64,000 bases of DNA from Rhodoplanes sp963712435 (GCA_963712435.1 CAVQIB010000001.1:310001-374000); one strand, 5' to 3'; shown: positions 18,928-27,392, counted from the stretch's first letter. Notes: generated from the letters alone by a model not told the origin. A program made the numbers and translations.

Positions 18928-19270
18928 GACCGATCCGCAAACTGTTGAAGACAAGCCGCTCGACCCCGAACAGACGCGGTTCATGCGGCGCGTCAAGCTG
19001 ATGATGGCGCTGTCCGGCGTGGCCACGCTGCTCGGCATCGCCGTCGTGCTCGGCATTGTCGGCTATCGCGTTTTCCGCAGCGGGGGAAGCGCAGCGCCGA
19101 CCGAGACGACGGTTCTCTTGCCGAACAACAGCCGGATCGCGCAGACCGCGGTCGTGGGCGATCATGTGGTCGTCACGATCGAGATTCCCGGCGGCGGCAT
19201 CGAAATCCGCAGCTTCGATGCGCAATCGCTGCGTCCCGCCGGGCGGCTCCGCTTCGCGACCGAGCCATAG
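18926..19270 (+). CDS. DUF6476-type single-pass membrane protein
   Basis: 114-residue protein found next to rluD/rpoH in many alphaproteobacteria; function unknown. It starts MTDPQTVEDKPLDPEQTRFM and has one membrane helix at about 33-53 (MMALSGVATLLGIAVVLGIV). An extra-cytoplasmic beta-rich tail (AQTAVVGDHVVVTIEIPGGG) ends LRFATEP. The start codon overlaps that of rluD on the other strand, so both must rely on promoters lying inside each other's coding sequence. The shadow frame on rluD extends further upstream but has no family support. Confidence 0.8.
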   Translation: MTDPQTVEDKPLDPEQTRFMRRVKLMMALSGVATLLGIAVVLGIVGYRVFRSGGSAAPTETTVLLPNNSRIAQTAVVGDHVVVTIEIPGGGIEIRSFDAQSLRPAGRLRFATEP

Positions 19271-19358
19271 CGGGCCGCGCTCTGAGCCGCCGGCCTTTCC
19301 GAGATGAAACGATGCGCGCCTTCGCCCGCCCACCCCGAATGACAAGGTCCGCTCCGCG

Positions 19359-20402
19359 ATGAACCAAGCCGTCGCAGGGGACCATGACCCCGTCCTGGTG
19401 ACCGGCGCCGCCGGCTTCATCGGCTTCCATGTCGCGCGCCGGCTCCTGGAGAACGGGCGGCGCGTGGTCGGCATCGACAATCTCAACGCCTATTACGATC
19501 CGGCCCTGAAGCTCGCGCGGCTCGCCGAGCTGAAACCGTTCGCGGGGTTTTCGTTCGAAAAACTCGATCTCGCCGACCGCACCGGCATGTCCGGACTGTT
19601 CGCCGCGCACCGGTTTCCGTTCGTCGTGAACCTCGCCGCCCAGGTCGGCGTGCGCTACTCCCTCATCGACCCGCACGCCTATGCCGAGTCGAACCTGGTC
19701 GGCTTCCTCAACGTGCTGGAGGGCTGCCGCCACACCGGCTGCCGGCACCTCGTCTACGCCTCCTCCTCGTCGGTCTACGGCGCCAATACGCGGCTGCCGT
19801 TCCGGACCTCCGACAATGTCGATCATCCGATCAGCCTCTACGCCGCGACCAAGAAGGCGGGCGAGGCGATGGCGCACGCCTATGCGCATCTGTTCGGATT
19901 GCCGGCGACGGGGCTGCGTTTCTTCACCGTCTACGGCCCGTGGGGACGGCCCGACATGGCGGTGTGGTCGTTCACGCAGGCGATTTTCGAAGGGCGGCCG
20001 ATCCGCCTGTTCAATGACGGCCGGATGTGGCGCGATTTCACCTTTGTCGACGACGTCGTCGATGCGCTGGTGCGGCTGATCGATCATCCGGCGGCCGGCG
20101 ACCCCGGATGGTCGGGCGACGATCCCTCCCCGGCCACAAGCCGCGCGCCATGGCGCGTCTACAATATCGGGAACCATCGCGCCTTCGAGGTGACCGAGCT
20201 TGTCCGCCTGATGGAGCAGGAGATCGGGCGTCAGGCGGTCATCGAGCTTCTGCCGATGCAGCCGGGCGACGTGCCGGCGACCTATGCCGACGTGACCGAC
20301 CTGGCGGCGGCGGTCGGGTTCAAGCCGAAGACGCCGATCGAGGACGGCGTGCGCCAATTCATCGCCTGGTACCGCACCTACACGGACGCCCGCCTCGGCT
20401 GA
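19359..20402 (+). CDS. NAD-dependent sugar epimerase, UDP-glucuronate 4-epimerase-like
   Basis: Extended short-chain dehydrogenase acting on nucleotide sugars, likely for surface polysaccharide. The Rossmann motif GAAGFIG is at 16-22. The catalytic Ser-rich strand YASSSSVYG is near 133-141 and the YxxxK pair is Tyr161/Lys165 (YAATK). The pattern NAYYDPALKLARL after strand 2 and VYGPWGRPDMA are shared with UDP-glucuronate 4-epimerases of the LspL/WbnF type. 347 residues, uninterrupted. There are no glycosyltransferase neighbours, so the polysaccharide served is not evident. Confidence 0.85.
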   Translation: MNQAVAGDHDPVLVTGAAGFIGFHVARRLLENGRRVVGIDNLNAYYDPALKLARLAELKPFAGFSFEKLDLADRTGMSGLFAAHRFPFVVNLAAQVGVRYSLIDPHAYAESNLVGFLNVLEGCRHTGCRHLVYASSSSVYGANTRLPFRTSDNVDHPISLYAATKKAGEAMAHAYAHLFGLPATGLRFFTVYGPWGRPDMAVWSFTQAIFEGRPIRLFNDGRMWRDFTFVDDVVDALVRLIDHPAAGDPGWSGDDPSPATSRAPWRVYNIGNHRAFEVTELVRLMEQEIGRQAVIELLPMQPGDVPATYADVTDLAAAVGFKPKTPIEDGVRQFIAWYRTYTDARLG

Positions 20403-20417
20403 CGCGCGCCGGCGCGT

Positions 20418-20969
20418 TCAGTGTCCCTCGAACGAGATCAGCGTGCGCACCGGCACGTCGAGCTTGCGCAGCTTGTCGGCGCCGCCGAGTTCCGGCAGGT
20501 CGATGACGAAGCAGGCGGCGAGCACTTCCGCCCCGAGCTGGCGCAGGAGCTTGACCGCGCCTTCGGCGGTGCCCCCGGTGGCGATGAGGTCGTCCACCAG
20601 AATCACGCGCTCGTGCGCCACGACGGCGTCCTCGTGCATCTCCATCTCATCGAGCCCGTATTCGAGCGAATAGGCGATGCTCACGCGCTTGTGCGGCAGC
20701 TTGCCCTTCTTGCGGATCGGCACGAAACCAGCCGACACCTGGTGCGCCACCGCGCCGCCCAGGATGAACCCGCGCGCCTCGATGCCGGCGACCTTGTCGA
20801 TCTTCATGCCGGCCCAGGGCTGCACCATCTCGTCGACGGCGCGGCGGAAGGCGCGCGCATCGCCCAGCAGCGTGGTGATGTCGCGGAACATGATTCCCGG
20901 CTTGGGATAGTCGGGAATGGTGCGGACAGCGCTTTGCAGGTCGTATTCGAGGGCTGGGCTCGTCATCAT
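20418..20969 (-). CDS. apt: Adenine phosphoribosyltransferase
   Basis: Salvages adenine to AMP using PRPP in the cytoplasm. 183 residues with FPKPGI-like DYPKPGIMFRDITTLL, the flexible loop RKKGKLPHKRVSIAYSLEYG, and the PRPP-binding VILVDDLIATGGT at 122-134. It is the last gene of a minus-strand run mtnP, cupin, apt. MtnP releases adenine from methylthioadenosine, which this enzyme recycles, so the arrangement makes metabolic sense. The start may be either of two adjacent ATGs. Confidence 0.96.
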   Translation of the reverse strand: MMTSPALEYDLQSAVRTIPDYPKPGIMFRDITTLLGDARAFRRAVDEMVQPWAGMKIDKVAGIEARGFILGGAVAHQVSAGFVPIRKKGKLPHKRVSIAYSLEYGLDEMEMHEDAVVAHERVILVDDLIATGGTAEGAVKLLRQLGAEVLAACFVIDLPELGGADKLRKLDVPVRTLISFEGH

Positions 20970-21070
20970 CTCAGGGGCTGTCGGTCAAGGTGTCATAAGC
21001 GATTCACGCGCGACTTCGCGCGGATGCACGGCTCACTGTGGCGAAGCATGCGAGCCCGCGCAGCAATCGA

Positions 21071-21470
21071 TCAGCCCGGCAGCCAGCGGCGCGGCGTTCT
21101 CGCAGCTTGTCGTCGTAGGCCGGCCTCGAATCACCGGCGATGCCAGCGTCGCCTCGGATATGCAGGGTGGCGATGTCCGGTGTTCGTCAAGCCGTGCTCG
21201 CGGCCGGCCGGCACGATCATCCGAGTCTGACCGCTGGTCGATGCGTCGCACGCGTCGTCGCCGGATCCAGACTTCGGCCTGCCCGTGCGAGCACGTGCAG
21301 ACACGGCTCCTCGACGGCGTGCAGAAGCGTCGGCGCGCCATGGCCGACTCGCACCACTGCTCGAAGATGCAAAGCTGGCTCGCGCCGTTGACCGCGGAGG
21401 TCTGCATCCGGGTCAGCACGCCTTGCCGCCACTCGTCGCGCGGCTGGCCGTTCAGGTCGATCACCTGCAT
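21071..21470 (-). pseudogene. Cupin-domain protein, at least five frame changes
   Basis: Single-domain cupin with no assignable substrate. The beginning MQVIDLNGQPRDEWRQGVLT is clear. Fragments WCESGHGAPT, QAEVWI, MIVPAGREHG, ATLHIRG and AYDDKL and the terminal RRWLPG can be recognised in order, but they are spread over all three frames. Cupin motif 1 (G-x5-HxH-x3,4-E) is reduced to GHGAPTLLHAVEE, in which the first His of HxH is Leu. The density of breaks, over 400 bases, is much higher than elsewhere. It could be true decay or a poorly read patch. It is placed between mtnP and apt. Confidence 0.6.
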
Positions 21471-21486
21471 CGTCGCACTCCGCCGT

Positions 21487-22362
21487 TCACTTCTTCAGCA
21501 CCCGTCCCGCCACCGCGTCGAGCTTCTTCATGAGCGCCGGGTCGCGCGCCGCCGGCGCGGTGATGAGCGCCGAGTCGAGCGCGCGATCCGAGCCGATCGG
21601 ACAGGGCTCGTGCTCGCGCGGAAAGTCGCGCGCGAGCCGCGCCACGAGGCGCTTCGCCTTGTCCGCATTGGCATGCACCATGCGGATGATGTCCTGCACG
21701 GTGACCGCGTCATGGTCGGGGTGCCAACAGTCGAAATCGGTGACCATGGCGACCGTCGCGTAGCAAATCTCCGCCTCGCGCGCGAGCTTCGCCTCCGGCA
21801 TGTTGGTCATGCCGATCACCGCATAGCCGAGCTGCTTGTAGGTGATGCTCTCGGCATAGCTGGAGAATTGCGGCCCCTCGATGCACACATAGGTTCCATC
21901 GCGCGCGAGCGGGATGTCCTCGGCCATCGCCGCTTCGGCGAGATGGATGCGCAGGCGCGGCGACACCGGATGCGCCATCGAGACATGCGCGACGCAGCCC
22001 GCGCCGAAGAACGAGCTTTCCCGCCGGTGCGTGCGGTCGACGAACTGGTCGACCAGCACGAATGTGCCGGGCGGCATTTCCTCCCTGAACGAGCCGCAGG
22101 CCGAGAGCGAAATGAGATCGGTCACGCCGGCGCGCTTGAGCACGTCGATATTGGCGCGATAATTGATGTCGGACGGCGACAGCCGGTGGCCGGCGTCGTG
22201 GCGCGGCAGGAAGACGATCGGCAGCCCGGCGATCTCGCCGCAGATCAACGCCGCCGAGGGTTCGCCCCACGGGCTTTCGATCCGCTTCTCGACCACCTGC
22301 TCCAGACCGGCGAGTTCGTAAATGCCCGATCCGCCGATAATTCCGAGGACAGACTTAGCCAT
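21487..22362 (-). CDS. mtnP: S-methyl-5'-thioadenosine phosphorylase
   Basis: Splits methylthioadenosine, a by-product of polyamine synthesis, into adenine and methylthioribose 1-phosphate. 291 residues with the phosphate loop GGSGIY (10-15), RHDAGHRLSPSDINYRANI, SACGSFREEM, GPQFSSYAES, MTNMPEAKLAREAEICYA and the DFDCWH substrate loop. Uninterrupted. First gene of the mtnP/cupin/apt run; the cupin starts 16 bases after its stop. Confidence 0.95.
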   Translation of the reverse strand: MAKSVLGIIGGSGIYELAGLEQVVEKRIESPWGEPSAALICGEIAGLPIVFLPRHDAGHRLSPSDINYRANIDVLKRAGVTDLISLSACGSFREEMPPGTFVLVDQFVDRTHRRESSFFGAGCVAHVSMAHPVSPRLRIHLAEAAMAEDIPLARDGTYVCIEGPQFSSYAESITYKQLGYAVIGMTNMPEAKLAREAEICYATVAMVTDFDCWHPDHDAVTVQDIIRMVHANADKAKRLVARLARDFPREHEPCPIGSDRALDSALITAPAARDPALMKKLDAVAGRVLKK

Positions 22363-22508
22363 ACTTGCCCCAATCTTTTCCGCGTAGTGTTCGTTCGAAA
22401 CGCTCGCCCGGCATGCGGGCGAGCTTGTGAACGACCGACGGACCGCCGGTCAATGTGTTTCCATCGACGCCGCGCCGCGGCGCGGTGAGGAAGGACAGCG
22501 AAATCGCC

Positions 22509-23351
22509 ATGTCGGAACCGACCGTCGCCCCCAGCCGGGCTCTTCGCGACCTCGGCGGTCACGTGCTCCTGGTCGGCGCCGGCAAAATGGGCGGGGCTTT
22601 GCTCGACGGCTGGCTCGCGCTCGGACTCGATCCCAGGCGGATCGCCGTGCTCGAGCCGCAACCCTCGCCGGAGGTCGCAGCGCGGGCGATCGGCGGGCTG
22701 CGGCTCAATCCCGATCCGGCCACGGCGCCGGCCGCCGCGATCGTCCTCGCCGTGAAGCCGCAGATCGCATCCGAGGCGCTTCCCGCGCTCGCCGGGCTCT
22801 CTCAGCGCGCCGTCGTGATCTCGATCATGGCCGGCCGCACGCTCGGCTTTCTCGAACGCATGCTCGGCGCAGAGACCAGCGCCGTCCGGGCGATGCCCAA
22901 CACACCCGCGGCAATCGGTCGCGGGATAACGGTGGCCGTCGCCAATGCGCGCGTCTCGGCGGCGCAGCGCGAACTTGCCCACACGCTCCTCGCGGCCACC
23001 GGTTCGGTCGAGTGGGTGCGCGACGAAGGCTTGCTCGACGCGGTGACCGCGGTGTCGGGGTCGGGGCCCGCCTATGTGTTCCTCCTCGCCGAGAGCCTCG
23101 CCCGCGCCGGTGTCGAGGCGGGACTGCCGCCGAAACTCGCGGCCAGGCTTGCGCGGGAAACGGTCGCGGGATCGGGCGAACTGCTGCACCGCTCCCCCCT
23201 CGATCCGGGAACGTTGCGGGAGAAAGTGACATCTCCGGCGGGCACGACGGCGGCCGCGCTCGAGGTGCTGATGGGCGCGGACGGGCTCGACGCTTTGCTG
23301 ACGCGCGCCGTCGCCGCCGCAACGCGGCGCTCGCGCGAACTGGCGGGATGA
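22509..23351 (+). CDS. proC: Pyrroline-5-carboxylate reductase
   Basis: Final step of proline synthesis, reducing pyrroline-5-carboxylate with NAD(P)H. The dinucleotide motif GAGKMG is at 23-28. The middle has AVKPQ and RAMPNTPAAIGRGIT. The C-terminal helical domain has the family signature AVSGSGPAYVF and REKVTSPAGTTAAALEVL. The start at 22509 (MSEPTVAPSR) is chosen over an upstream ATG at 22455 because of the usual distance to the Rossmann strand. 280 residues, divergent from mtnP. Confidence 0.95.
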   Translation: MSEPTVAPSRALRDLGGHVLLVGAGKMGGALLDGWLALGLDPRRIAVLEPQPSPEVAARAIGGLRLNPDPATAPAAAIVLAVKPQIASEALPALAGLSQRAVVISIMAGRTLGFLERMLGAETSAVRAMPNTPAAIGRGITVAVANARVSAAQRELAHTLLAATGSVEWVRDEGLLDAVTAVSGSGPAYVFLLAESLARAGVEAGLPPKLAARLARETVAGSGELLHRSPLDPGTLREKVTSPAGTTAAALEVLMGADGLDALLTRAVAAATRRSRELAG

Positions 23352-23451
23352 GGACTGCGGCTCGCCCGCACATCTGACGCGTCGGCGCGTCTGGTGCGAC
23401 CGCCGGCGAGGAACTAAATATCGGCAAGTCTTTTCGACAGGAGCCGAATCC

Positions 23452-24216
23452 ATGGCGCGCAGGCCTCGCGAACGATCCCGGAAACCCGGCAACCAGAACG
23501 GCGGCGATCAGCCGCGGGAAAACGGCACGAATGGCGTGGAGGCGGCCGGCCCGCGCGGCGCGCGGATCGGGACCGATCGCGGAAAAATCATCGAAGCTTT
23601 CATGGACCTGCTGAGCGAGCTGCCGATCGAGGAGATCGACTTCGCCGACATCGCGGCGCGCGCCGGCGTTTCGATGGCGGATATGCGCGGCGAGTTCGGC
23701 TCGAAGCTCGCGATCCTCGCCGCCCACATCAAGGACATCGACCGGGAAGTGCTCTCCGGCGATCGCACCGACATGGCGGAAGAGCCGGCGCGCGAGCGTT
23801 TGTTCGACGTGCTGATGCGCCGCTTGGAGGCGCAGGAGCCGTACAAGGAGTCCATCCGTTCGCTGCTGAGCTCGGCGCGGACCAATCCGGGGCTCGCCTG
23901 CGCGCTCAACAGCCTCGCGCTGCAGTCCCAGCAATGGATGCTGGCGGCGGCCGATCTCCCGAGCGGCGGACCGGTCGGGATGATGCGCGCGCAGGGGCTT
24001 GCGATCGTTTACGGGCAAGCGCTGATGACGTTCATCGATGATGACGACCCGGGCCATGCGCAAACCATGGCGCGGCTCGACCGCGCGCTTGCGAGCGGCG
24101 AATGGTGGGCAGGCCTGCTCGACAATCTGACGCGGTTCATTCCGGGCGCCGCGCCGCGGCGGCGCTCCCGCACGACCATGCGCGATGATGACGGCGCCGA
24201 GCCGGTCGCCCTCTGA
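23452..24216 (+). CDS. TetR/AcrR-type transcriptional regulator
   Basis: Predicted DNA-binding repressor of 254 residues. A long charged, glycine/asparagine-rich leader of about 40 residues precedes the HTH. That is DRGKIIEAFMDLLSELPIEE then IDFADIAARAGVSMADMRGE, at about 42-82. The ligand-binding half is helical and ends in a basic tail (PRRRSRTTMRDDDG). It sits 100 bases behind proC on the same strand. The recognition helix VSMADMRGEF departs from the common TxxYYHF form, so the DNA target is probably unusual. Confidence 0.75.
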   Translation: MARRPRERSRKPGNQNGGDQPRENGTNGVEAAGPRGARIGTDRGKIIEAFMDLLSELPIEEIDFADIAARAGVSMADMRGEFGSKLAILAAHIKDIDREVLSGDRTDMAEEPARERLFDVLMRRLEAQEPYKESIRSLLSSARTNPGLACALNSLALQSQQWMLAAADLPSGGPVGMMRAQGLAIVYGQALMTFIDDDDPGHAQTMARLDRALASGEWWAGLLDNLTRFIPGAAPRRRSRTTMRDDDGAEPVAL

Positions 24217-24227
24217 CGATTGCGGGA

Positions 24228-24962
24228 TCAGGCGGCGCTGGCGAGGATCGCGGCTTCGGCGGCCGTGACCGCTTCCGGCGTGCCGACATGCATCCACACG
24301 CCTTCGAGCCGCAGCCCGTAGAGGCGGCCGGCCTCCTCTGCGCGCGTGAATAGCTGCGTCAGCGGAAAGGCGCCCACCGGCGCGTCGGCAAACAGCGAGG
24401 GATTGAGCACGGCGACGCCGGCAAAGACGAACGGCACGACATCGCGTTCTCCGCGCCGGCACAGCCGTCCGTCCGGTCCCATGGCGAAGTCGCCGCGCCC
24501 CGAATAGCCGACGCTCGTCGCGGTCGGTGCGAGCAGGAGCAGCGCGTCCATGGCGTCCGCCGCGAAGGCGTGCGCGAGCCGCTGCAGATTGGGCGACACG
24601 CCGTCGATCCAGACCGTGTCGGAGTTGACGTGGAAGAACGGCCCCTCCCCGAGCTGCGGGAGCGCCTTGGCGACGCCGCCGCCGGTGCCGAGCAGGCCGC
24701 CCCGTTCGTCCGAAATGACGATCCTCGGCGCGCGGCGGCCCGCCAGGTGCCGCTCGATCTGGTCGGCGAAATAATGCACGTTCACGACCGCGGTCTCGAC
24801 GCCGGCCGCCGCGAGCTTATCCAGCACATGGTCGATGAGCGGTTTGCCGCCGACCGCGACGAGCGGCTTCGGGCGCGCTTCCGTCAGGGAGCGCATGCGC
24901 GTGCCGAGGCCTGCCGCCAGAACCATGGCGTGCCGGGGGCCGAAGGGCGGACGATGCGACAT
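24228..24962 (-). CDS. Sugar-phosphate nucleotidyltransferase, MurU-like
   Basis: Transfers a nucleotide to a sugar 1-phosphate. The motif LAAGLGTRM followed by LTEARPKPLVAVGGKPLIDH is the NTP-binding signature. GGLLGTGGGV and NSDTVWIDG (metal Asp) follow. Closest in pattern to MurU, the N-acetylmuramate 1-phosphate uridylyltransferase of the peptidoglycan recycling shortcut. The usual partner kinase AmgK is not beside it here, so this is a family-level call. The start MSHRPPFGPRHAMVLAAG at 24962 is preferred; MGLKRSP at 24983 is possible. Confidence 0.75.
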   Translation of the reverse strand: MSHRPPFGPRHAMVLAAGLGTRMRSLTEARPKPLVAVGGKPLIDHVLDKLAAAGVETAVVNVHYFADQIERHLAGRRAPRIVISDERGGLLGTGGGVAKALPQLGEGPFFHVNSDTVWIDGVSPNLQRLAHAFAADAMDALLLLAPTATSVGYSGRGDFAMGPDGRLCRRGERDVVPFVFAGVAVLNPSLFADAPVGAFPLTQLFTRAEEAGRLYGLRLEGVWMHVGTPEAVTAAEAAILASAA

Positions 24963-25145
24963 AGGCGACCTCTTCAGTCCCATCTTGCACATGATTCGGC
25001 TGCCAGGCTCAACCGTGGCCGGCGCGTTTCTCCAGGGGCTGAATGAGGTTACGGCGCACTGGTTGACGCCCCGATGACGAGGCTGTGGACCAGCGACGCA
25101 GAACTCGACCACCCCGGCGCTGGCAGGAGACCATGTCTCCTCGGC

Positions 25146-25952
25146 CTAGTCGAGCGGCCCGTCCGCCAAACGGCCGAGGTCGAACCGGTCGATCTCCTCC
25201 AGCAGCGCGACGAAGCCGCGCGCGCCATGGGCAAGCGCAGCCTCGCCCCGTTCCGCGGCGGCCCCGCGCGCGTCGCCGACCGCACCCGAGGCGTTCAGGT
25301 CCTGCGTCATCCAGCCGAACGCCGCAGGCCCGTGCGGCCCCAGCCAGGCGCATTCGCCCTCCATCGCGACGCTCACGGGCGTTGCGTCAAGCGCCTTGTC
25401 CATCCGCACCGCGGCGGGACGCCCGGCGAGCATCAGCGACGTCTCGATGTCGCCGCCATGAATGCCGTGCTTTTCCTCGGCGGCCTCGAACAGGCCGGCC
25501 GGATAGCCGAAGCGGTGCCAGGCGCAGGTGACCGCCAGCATTTTGCAGCGCGCGCGCAGATCGCGGGCGACGATGTCGATCACCTGCACATTGCCGCCAT
25601 GGCTCGTGATGATGAGGAGCTTGCGCACGCCCGCCCGGCGCACGCATGCGCCGATCTCGGTCAGCGCGCGCGCGATGGTCGGGGCCGACAGCGAAAGCGT
25701 GCCGGGAAAGCCGAGATGCTCGGGCGAAAGCCCGATCATCTGCAGCGGGAGCACGCTGACGGGCAGGCCGGGCGGGATGAGGTCCACCGCACGCGCCAGA
25801 TAAGCCTCGGCGATGAAGCTGTCGGTCCCGAGCGGCAAATGCGGCCCGTGCTGCTCGACGGCGGCGACCGGCAGCACCGCGATCCAGCGCTCCGTCGCGG
25901 ACGACGCGAAGTCCGGCCAGGTCATGTCCGCCCAGAGGCGCTTCGGCAGCAT
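25146..25952 (-). CDS. Creatininase family hydrolase
   Basis: Metal-dependent amidohydrolase of the creatininase fold. The ligands EQHGPHLPLGTDSF, the strand LLIITSHGGNVQV and GIHGGDIETSLML are all in place. The substrate in this organism is unknown; relatives act on creatinine, formamidopyrimidines or mycofactocin precursors. The start MLPKRLWADMTWPDF at 25952 removes about 70 upstream codons that run through repeat sequence and have no family match. 268 residues. Confidence 0.85.
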   Translation of the reverse strand: MLPKRLWADMTWPDFASSATERWIAVLPVAAVEQHGPHLPLGTDSFIAEAYLARAVDLIPPGLPVSVLPLQMIGLSPEHLGFPGTLSLSAPTIARALTEIGACVRRAGVRKLLIITSHGGNVQVIDIVARDLRARCKMLAVTCAWHRFGYPAGLFEAAEEKHGIHGGDIETSLMLAGRPAAVRMDKALDATPVSVAMEGECAWLGPHGPAAFGWMTQDLNASGAVGDARGAAAERGEAALAHGARGFVALLEEIDRFDLGRLADGPLD

Positions 25953-26010
25953 CGTACAGCTTTCGGAAACGCGAGGCTGTCGCAATCGAGTAACGACCGT
26001 CATACGCGGA

Positions 26011-26072
26011 CTTGACCCGCTTATCCATCTTTGAAAAGCGCCGCCATCCGGAAAGCAGGATGCCGGGTCAAG
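26011..26072. repeat. Inverted repeat CTTGACCCG / CGGGTCAAG
   Basis: Two 9-base arms 44 bases apart, with flanking ATCCATC and GGATGCC that can extend pairing loosely. Such CGGGTCAAG elements are common extragenic palindromes in Bradyrhizobium relatives. It sits just upstream of the creatininase start. Confidence 0.6.
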
Positions 26073-26100
26073 CGCCACGGCTGTCAGGCTCATACTGCCC

Positions 26101-26118
26101 GTCATGCTCCGCGCAGGC
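26101..26118. repeat. REP-like palindrome copy C, left part, cut by the IS
   Basis: GTCATGCTCCGCGCAGGC: the left arm and loop of the hairpin CTCCGC-gcag-GCGGAG, equivalent to GTCATGCCCCGC... in copies A and B. The rest continues at 27302, after the insertion sequence. Confidence 0.75.
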
Positions 26119-27301
26119 GAGGGCTTTGCGGAAGTCGCGCGTCGTGATTCTGTTTGAGAGAGGATCACGGGAGATTCGCGATGTCGGAGCGCCAGCTTGG
26201 TCAGATGAGCTTCGCCGATCGGTTGGTGGCGGATGTGGCGCGCGGCAATGCGACGCTGGAGCGGATTGAGGCTCTGGTGGACTGGGATGCGGTGGCTGGG
26301 CTGCTCAGTCCGTTGCGCGGCGGGGTGATGGGAGCGCCCGGCTATCCGGCTTTGACGATGTTCAAAGCGTTGTTGCTGCAGCGCTGGTACGGTTTATCCG
26401 ACCCTCAGTTGGAGGAGGCGCTGGCGGACCGCTTGTCGTTTCGCCGCTTTGTCGGGCTGAGCCTGAGCGAGCCGGCGCCGGATCACAGCACGGTATGGCG
26501 GTTCCGGGAGGCCTTGGGCAAGAGCGGGCTTGCCGAGCGCGCTTTCGCCGCGATCACGCAGCAGATCGAGACGAGCGGCTTTGTGCTCAAGCGCGGGACG
26601 CTGATCGACGCCTCGCTCGTTCCGGCGGCCGTCAAACCGCCGCCGCCGCCGCGCCATCCTCTCCCGCCGGACGTCGATGGCCGCCCGGCCAGCAAGCTTG
26701 TGCCGAGCCCGCGCGATCCCGACGCCAGCTGGACGAAGAAGGAAGGCAAGCATTTCTTCGGTTACAAGGTGCATGTGGGGATGGATCAGGTCAGCCGGAT
26801 CATTCGCCGCGTGGCGGTCACGCCCGCCAATGTCAATGAGAGCGAAGTGGCCGACGCGCTGATCTGCGGCGACGAAGCGGCCGTCTATGGCGACAAGGCG
26901 TTCACCAACAAGGCCCGCCGGGCACGGTTGAAGGCCCAGGGCATCCGCGACGGCATCATGATGCGATCCAACCGCTGGCATGAGCCGAGCCGCTGGATGA
27001 TCAAACGCAACGCCATCATCGCGCATCGCCGCGCTCCCATGGAGTCCTGGTTCGCGCACCTCAAGCATGTCTGTGGCTTCGCCAGAGCGCGCCATCGCGG
27101 GCTCCTGCGCAATGCCGCGGCAATCCACCTCGCCGCGACCGCCATGAACCTCGCACGATGGGCCAAGAACGCTCCCGCTCCAGCCTGAGGCCCGCGCCGC
27201 ACTGACAAAGACCCGACGAGACCAGTCGCCATAAACTACAGACAAAAACATCGAGCCGAACAACCATTCCCGCTCAAGCCGTCGACTTCCGCAAAGCCCT
27301 C
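26119..27301 (+). mobile_element. IS5-family insertion sequence, complete
   Basis: 1183-bp element with 19-bp perfect terminal inverted repeats GAGGGCTTTGCGGAAGTCG (26119-26137 and, inverted, 27283-27301) enclosing one intact transposase. Directly outside both ends lies GCGCAGGC (26111-26118 and 27302-27309), an 8-bp direct repeat consistent with target duplication. It can be read as 10 bp if the ends are set one base further in. The element sits in the loop of a REP-like hairpin (copy C). Intact gene and perfect repeats indicate recent insertion. Confidence 0.9.
26181..27188 (+). CDS. IS5-family transposase
   Basis: 335-residue DDE transposase, starting MSERQLGQMSFADRLVADVA. An N-terminal DUF772-type DNA-binding part (ALTMFKALLLQRWYGLSDPQ) is followed by the catalytic domain. 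The first Asp is in RGTLIDASLV, the second in AAVYGDKAFTNKARR, and the Glu is in PMESWFAHLKHVCGFARARH. A proline-rich patch (KPPPPPRHPLPPD) and KKEGKHFFGYKVH lie between. No frame break, unlike many neighbouring host genes. Confidence 0.93.
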   Translation: MSERQLGQMSFADRLVADVARGNATLERIEALVDWDAVAGLLSPLRGGVMGAPGYPALTMFKALLLQRWYGLSDPQLEEALADRLSFRRFVGLSLSEPAPDHSTVWRFREALGKSGLAERAFAAITQQIETSGFVLKRGTLIDASLVPAAVKPPPPPRHPLPPDVDGRPASKLVPSPRDPDASWTKKEGKHFFGYKVHVGMDQVSRIIRRVAVTPANVNESEVADALICGDEAAVYGDKAFTNKARRARLKAQGIRDGIMMRSNRWHEPSRWMIKRNAIIAHRRAPMESWFAHLKHVCGFARARHRGLLRNAAAIHLAATAMNLARWAKNAPAPA

Positions 27302-27392
27302 GCGCAGGCGGAGCATCCAGCAGTCGAAGGCGCTGCGAGAAAAACAGGCGATGCCGGTGCGTACTGGATCATCCGCTTGCGCGGATGATGAC
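27302..27392. repeat. REP-like palindrome copy C, right part
   Basis: Begins GCGCAGGCGGAGCATCCAG, completing the hairpin broken at 26118. It continues through a variable spacer to GTACTGGATC and the second hairpin ATCCGC-ttgc-GCGGAT followed by GATGAC. It is more diverged from copies A and B than those are from each other. Confidence 0.75.

Noticed and set aside
26121..27299. IS ends set at GGGCTTTGCGG with a 9-bp duplication as in IS903
   Set aside because: With those ends the flanking nine bases do not match; the direct repeat fits only if the ends are GAGGGC or AGGGC.
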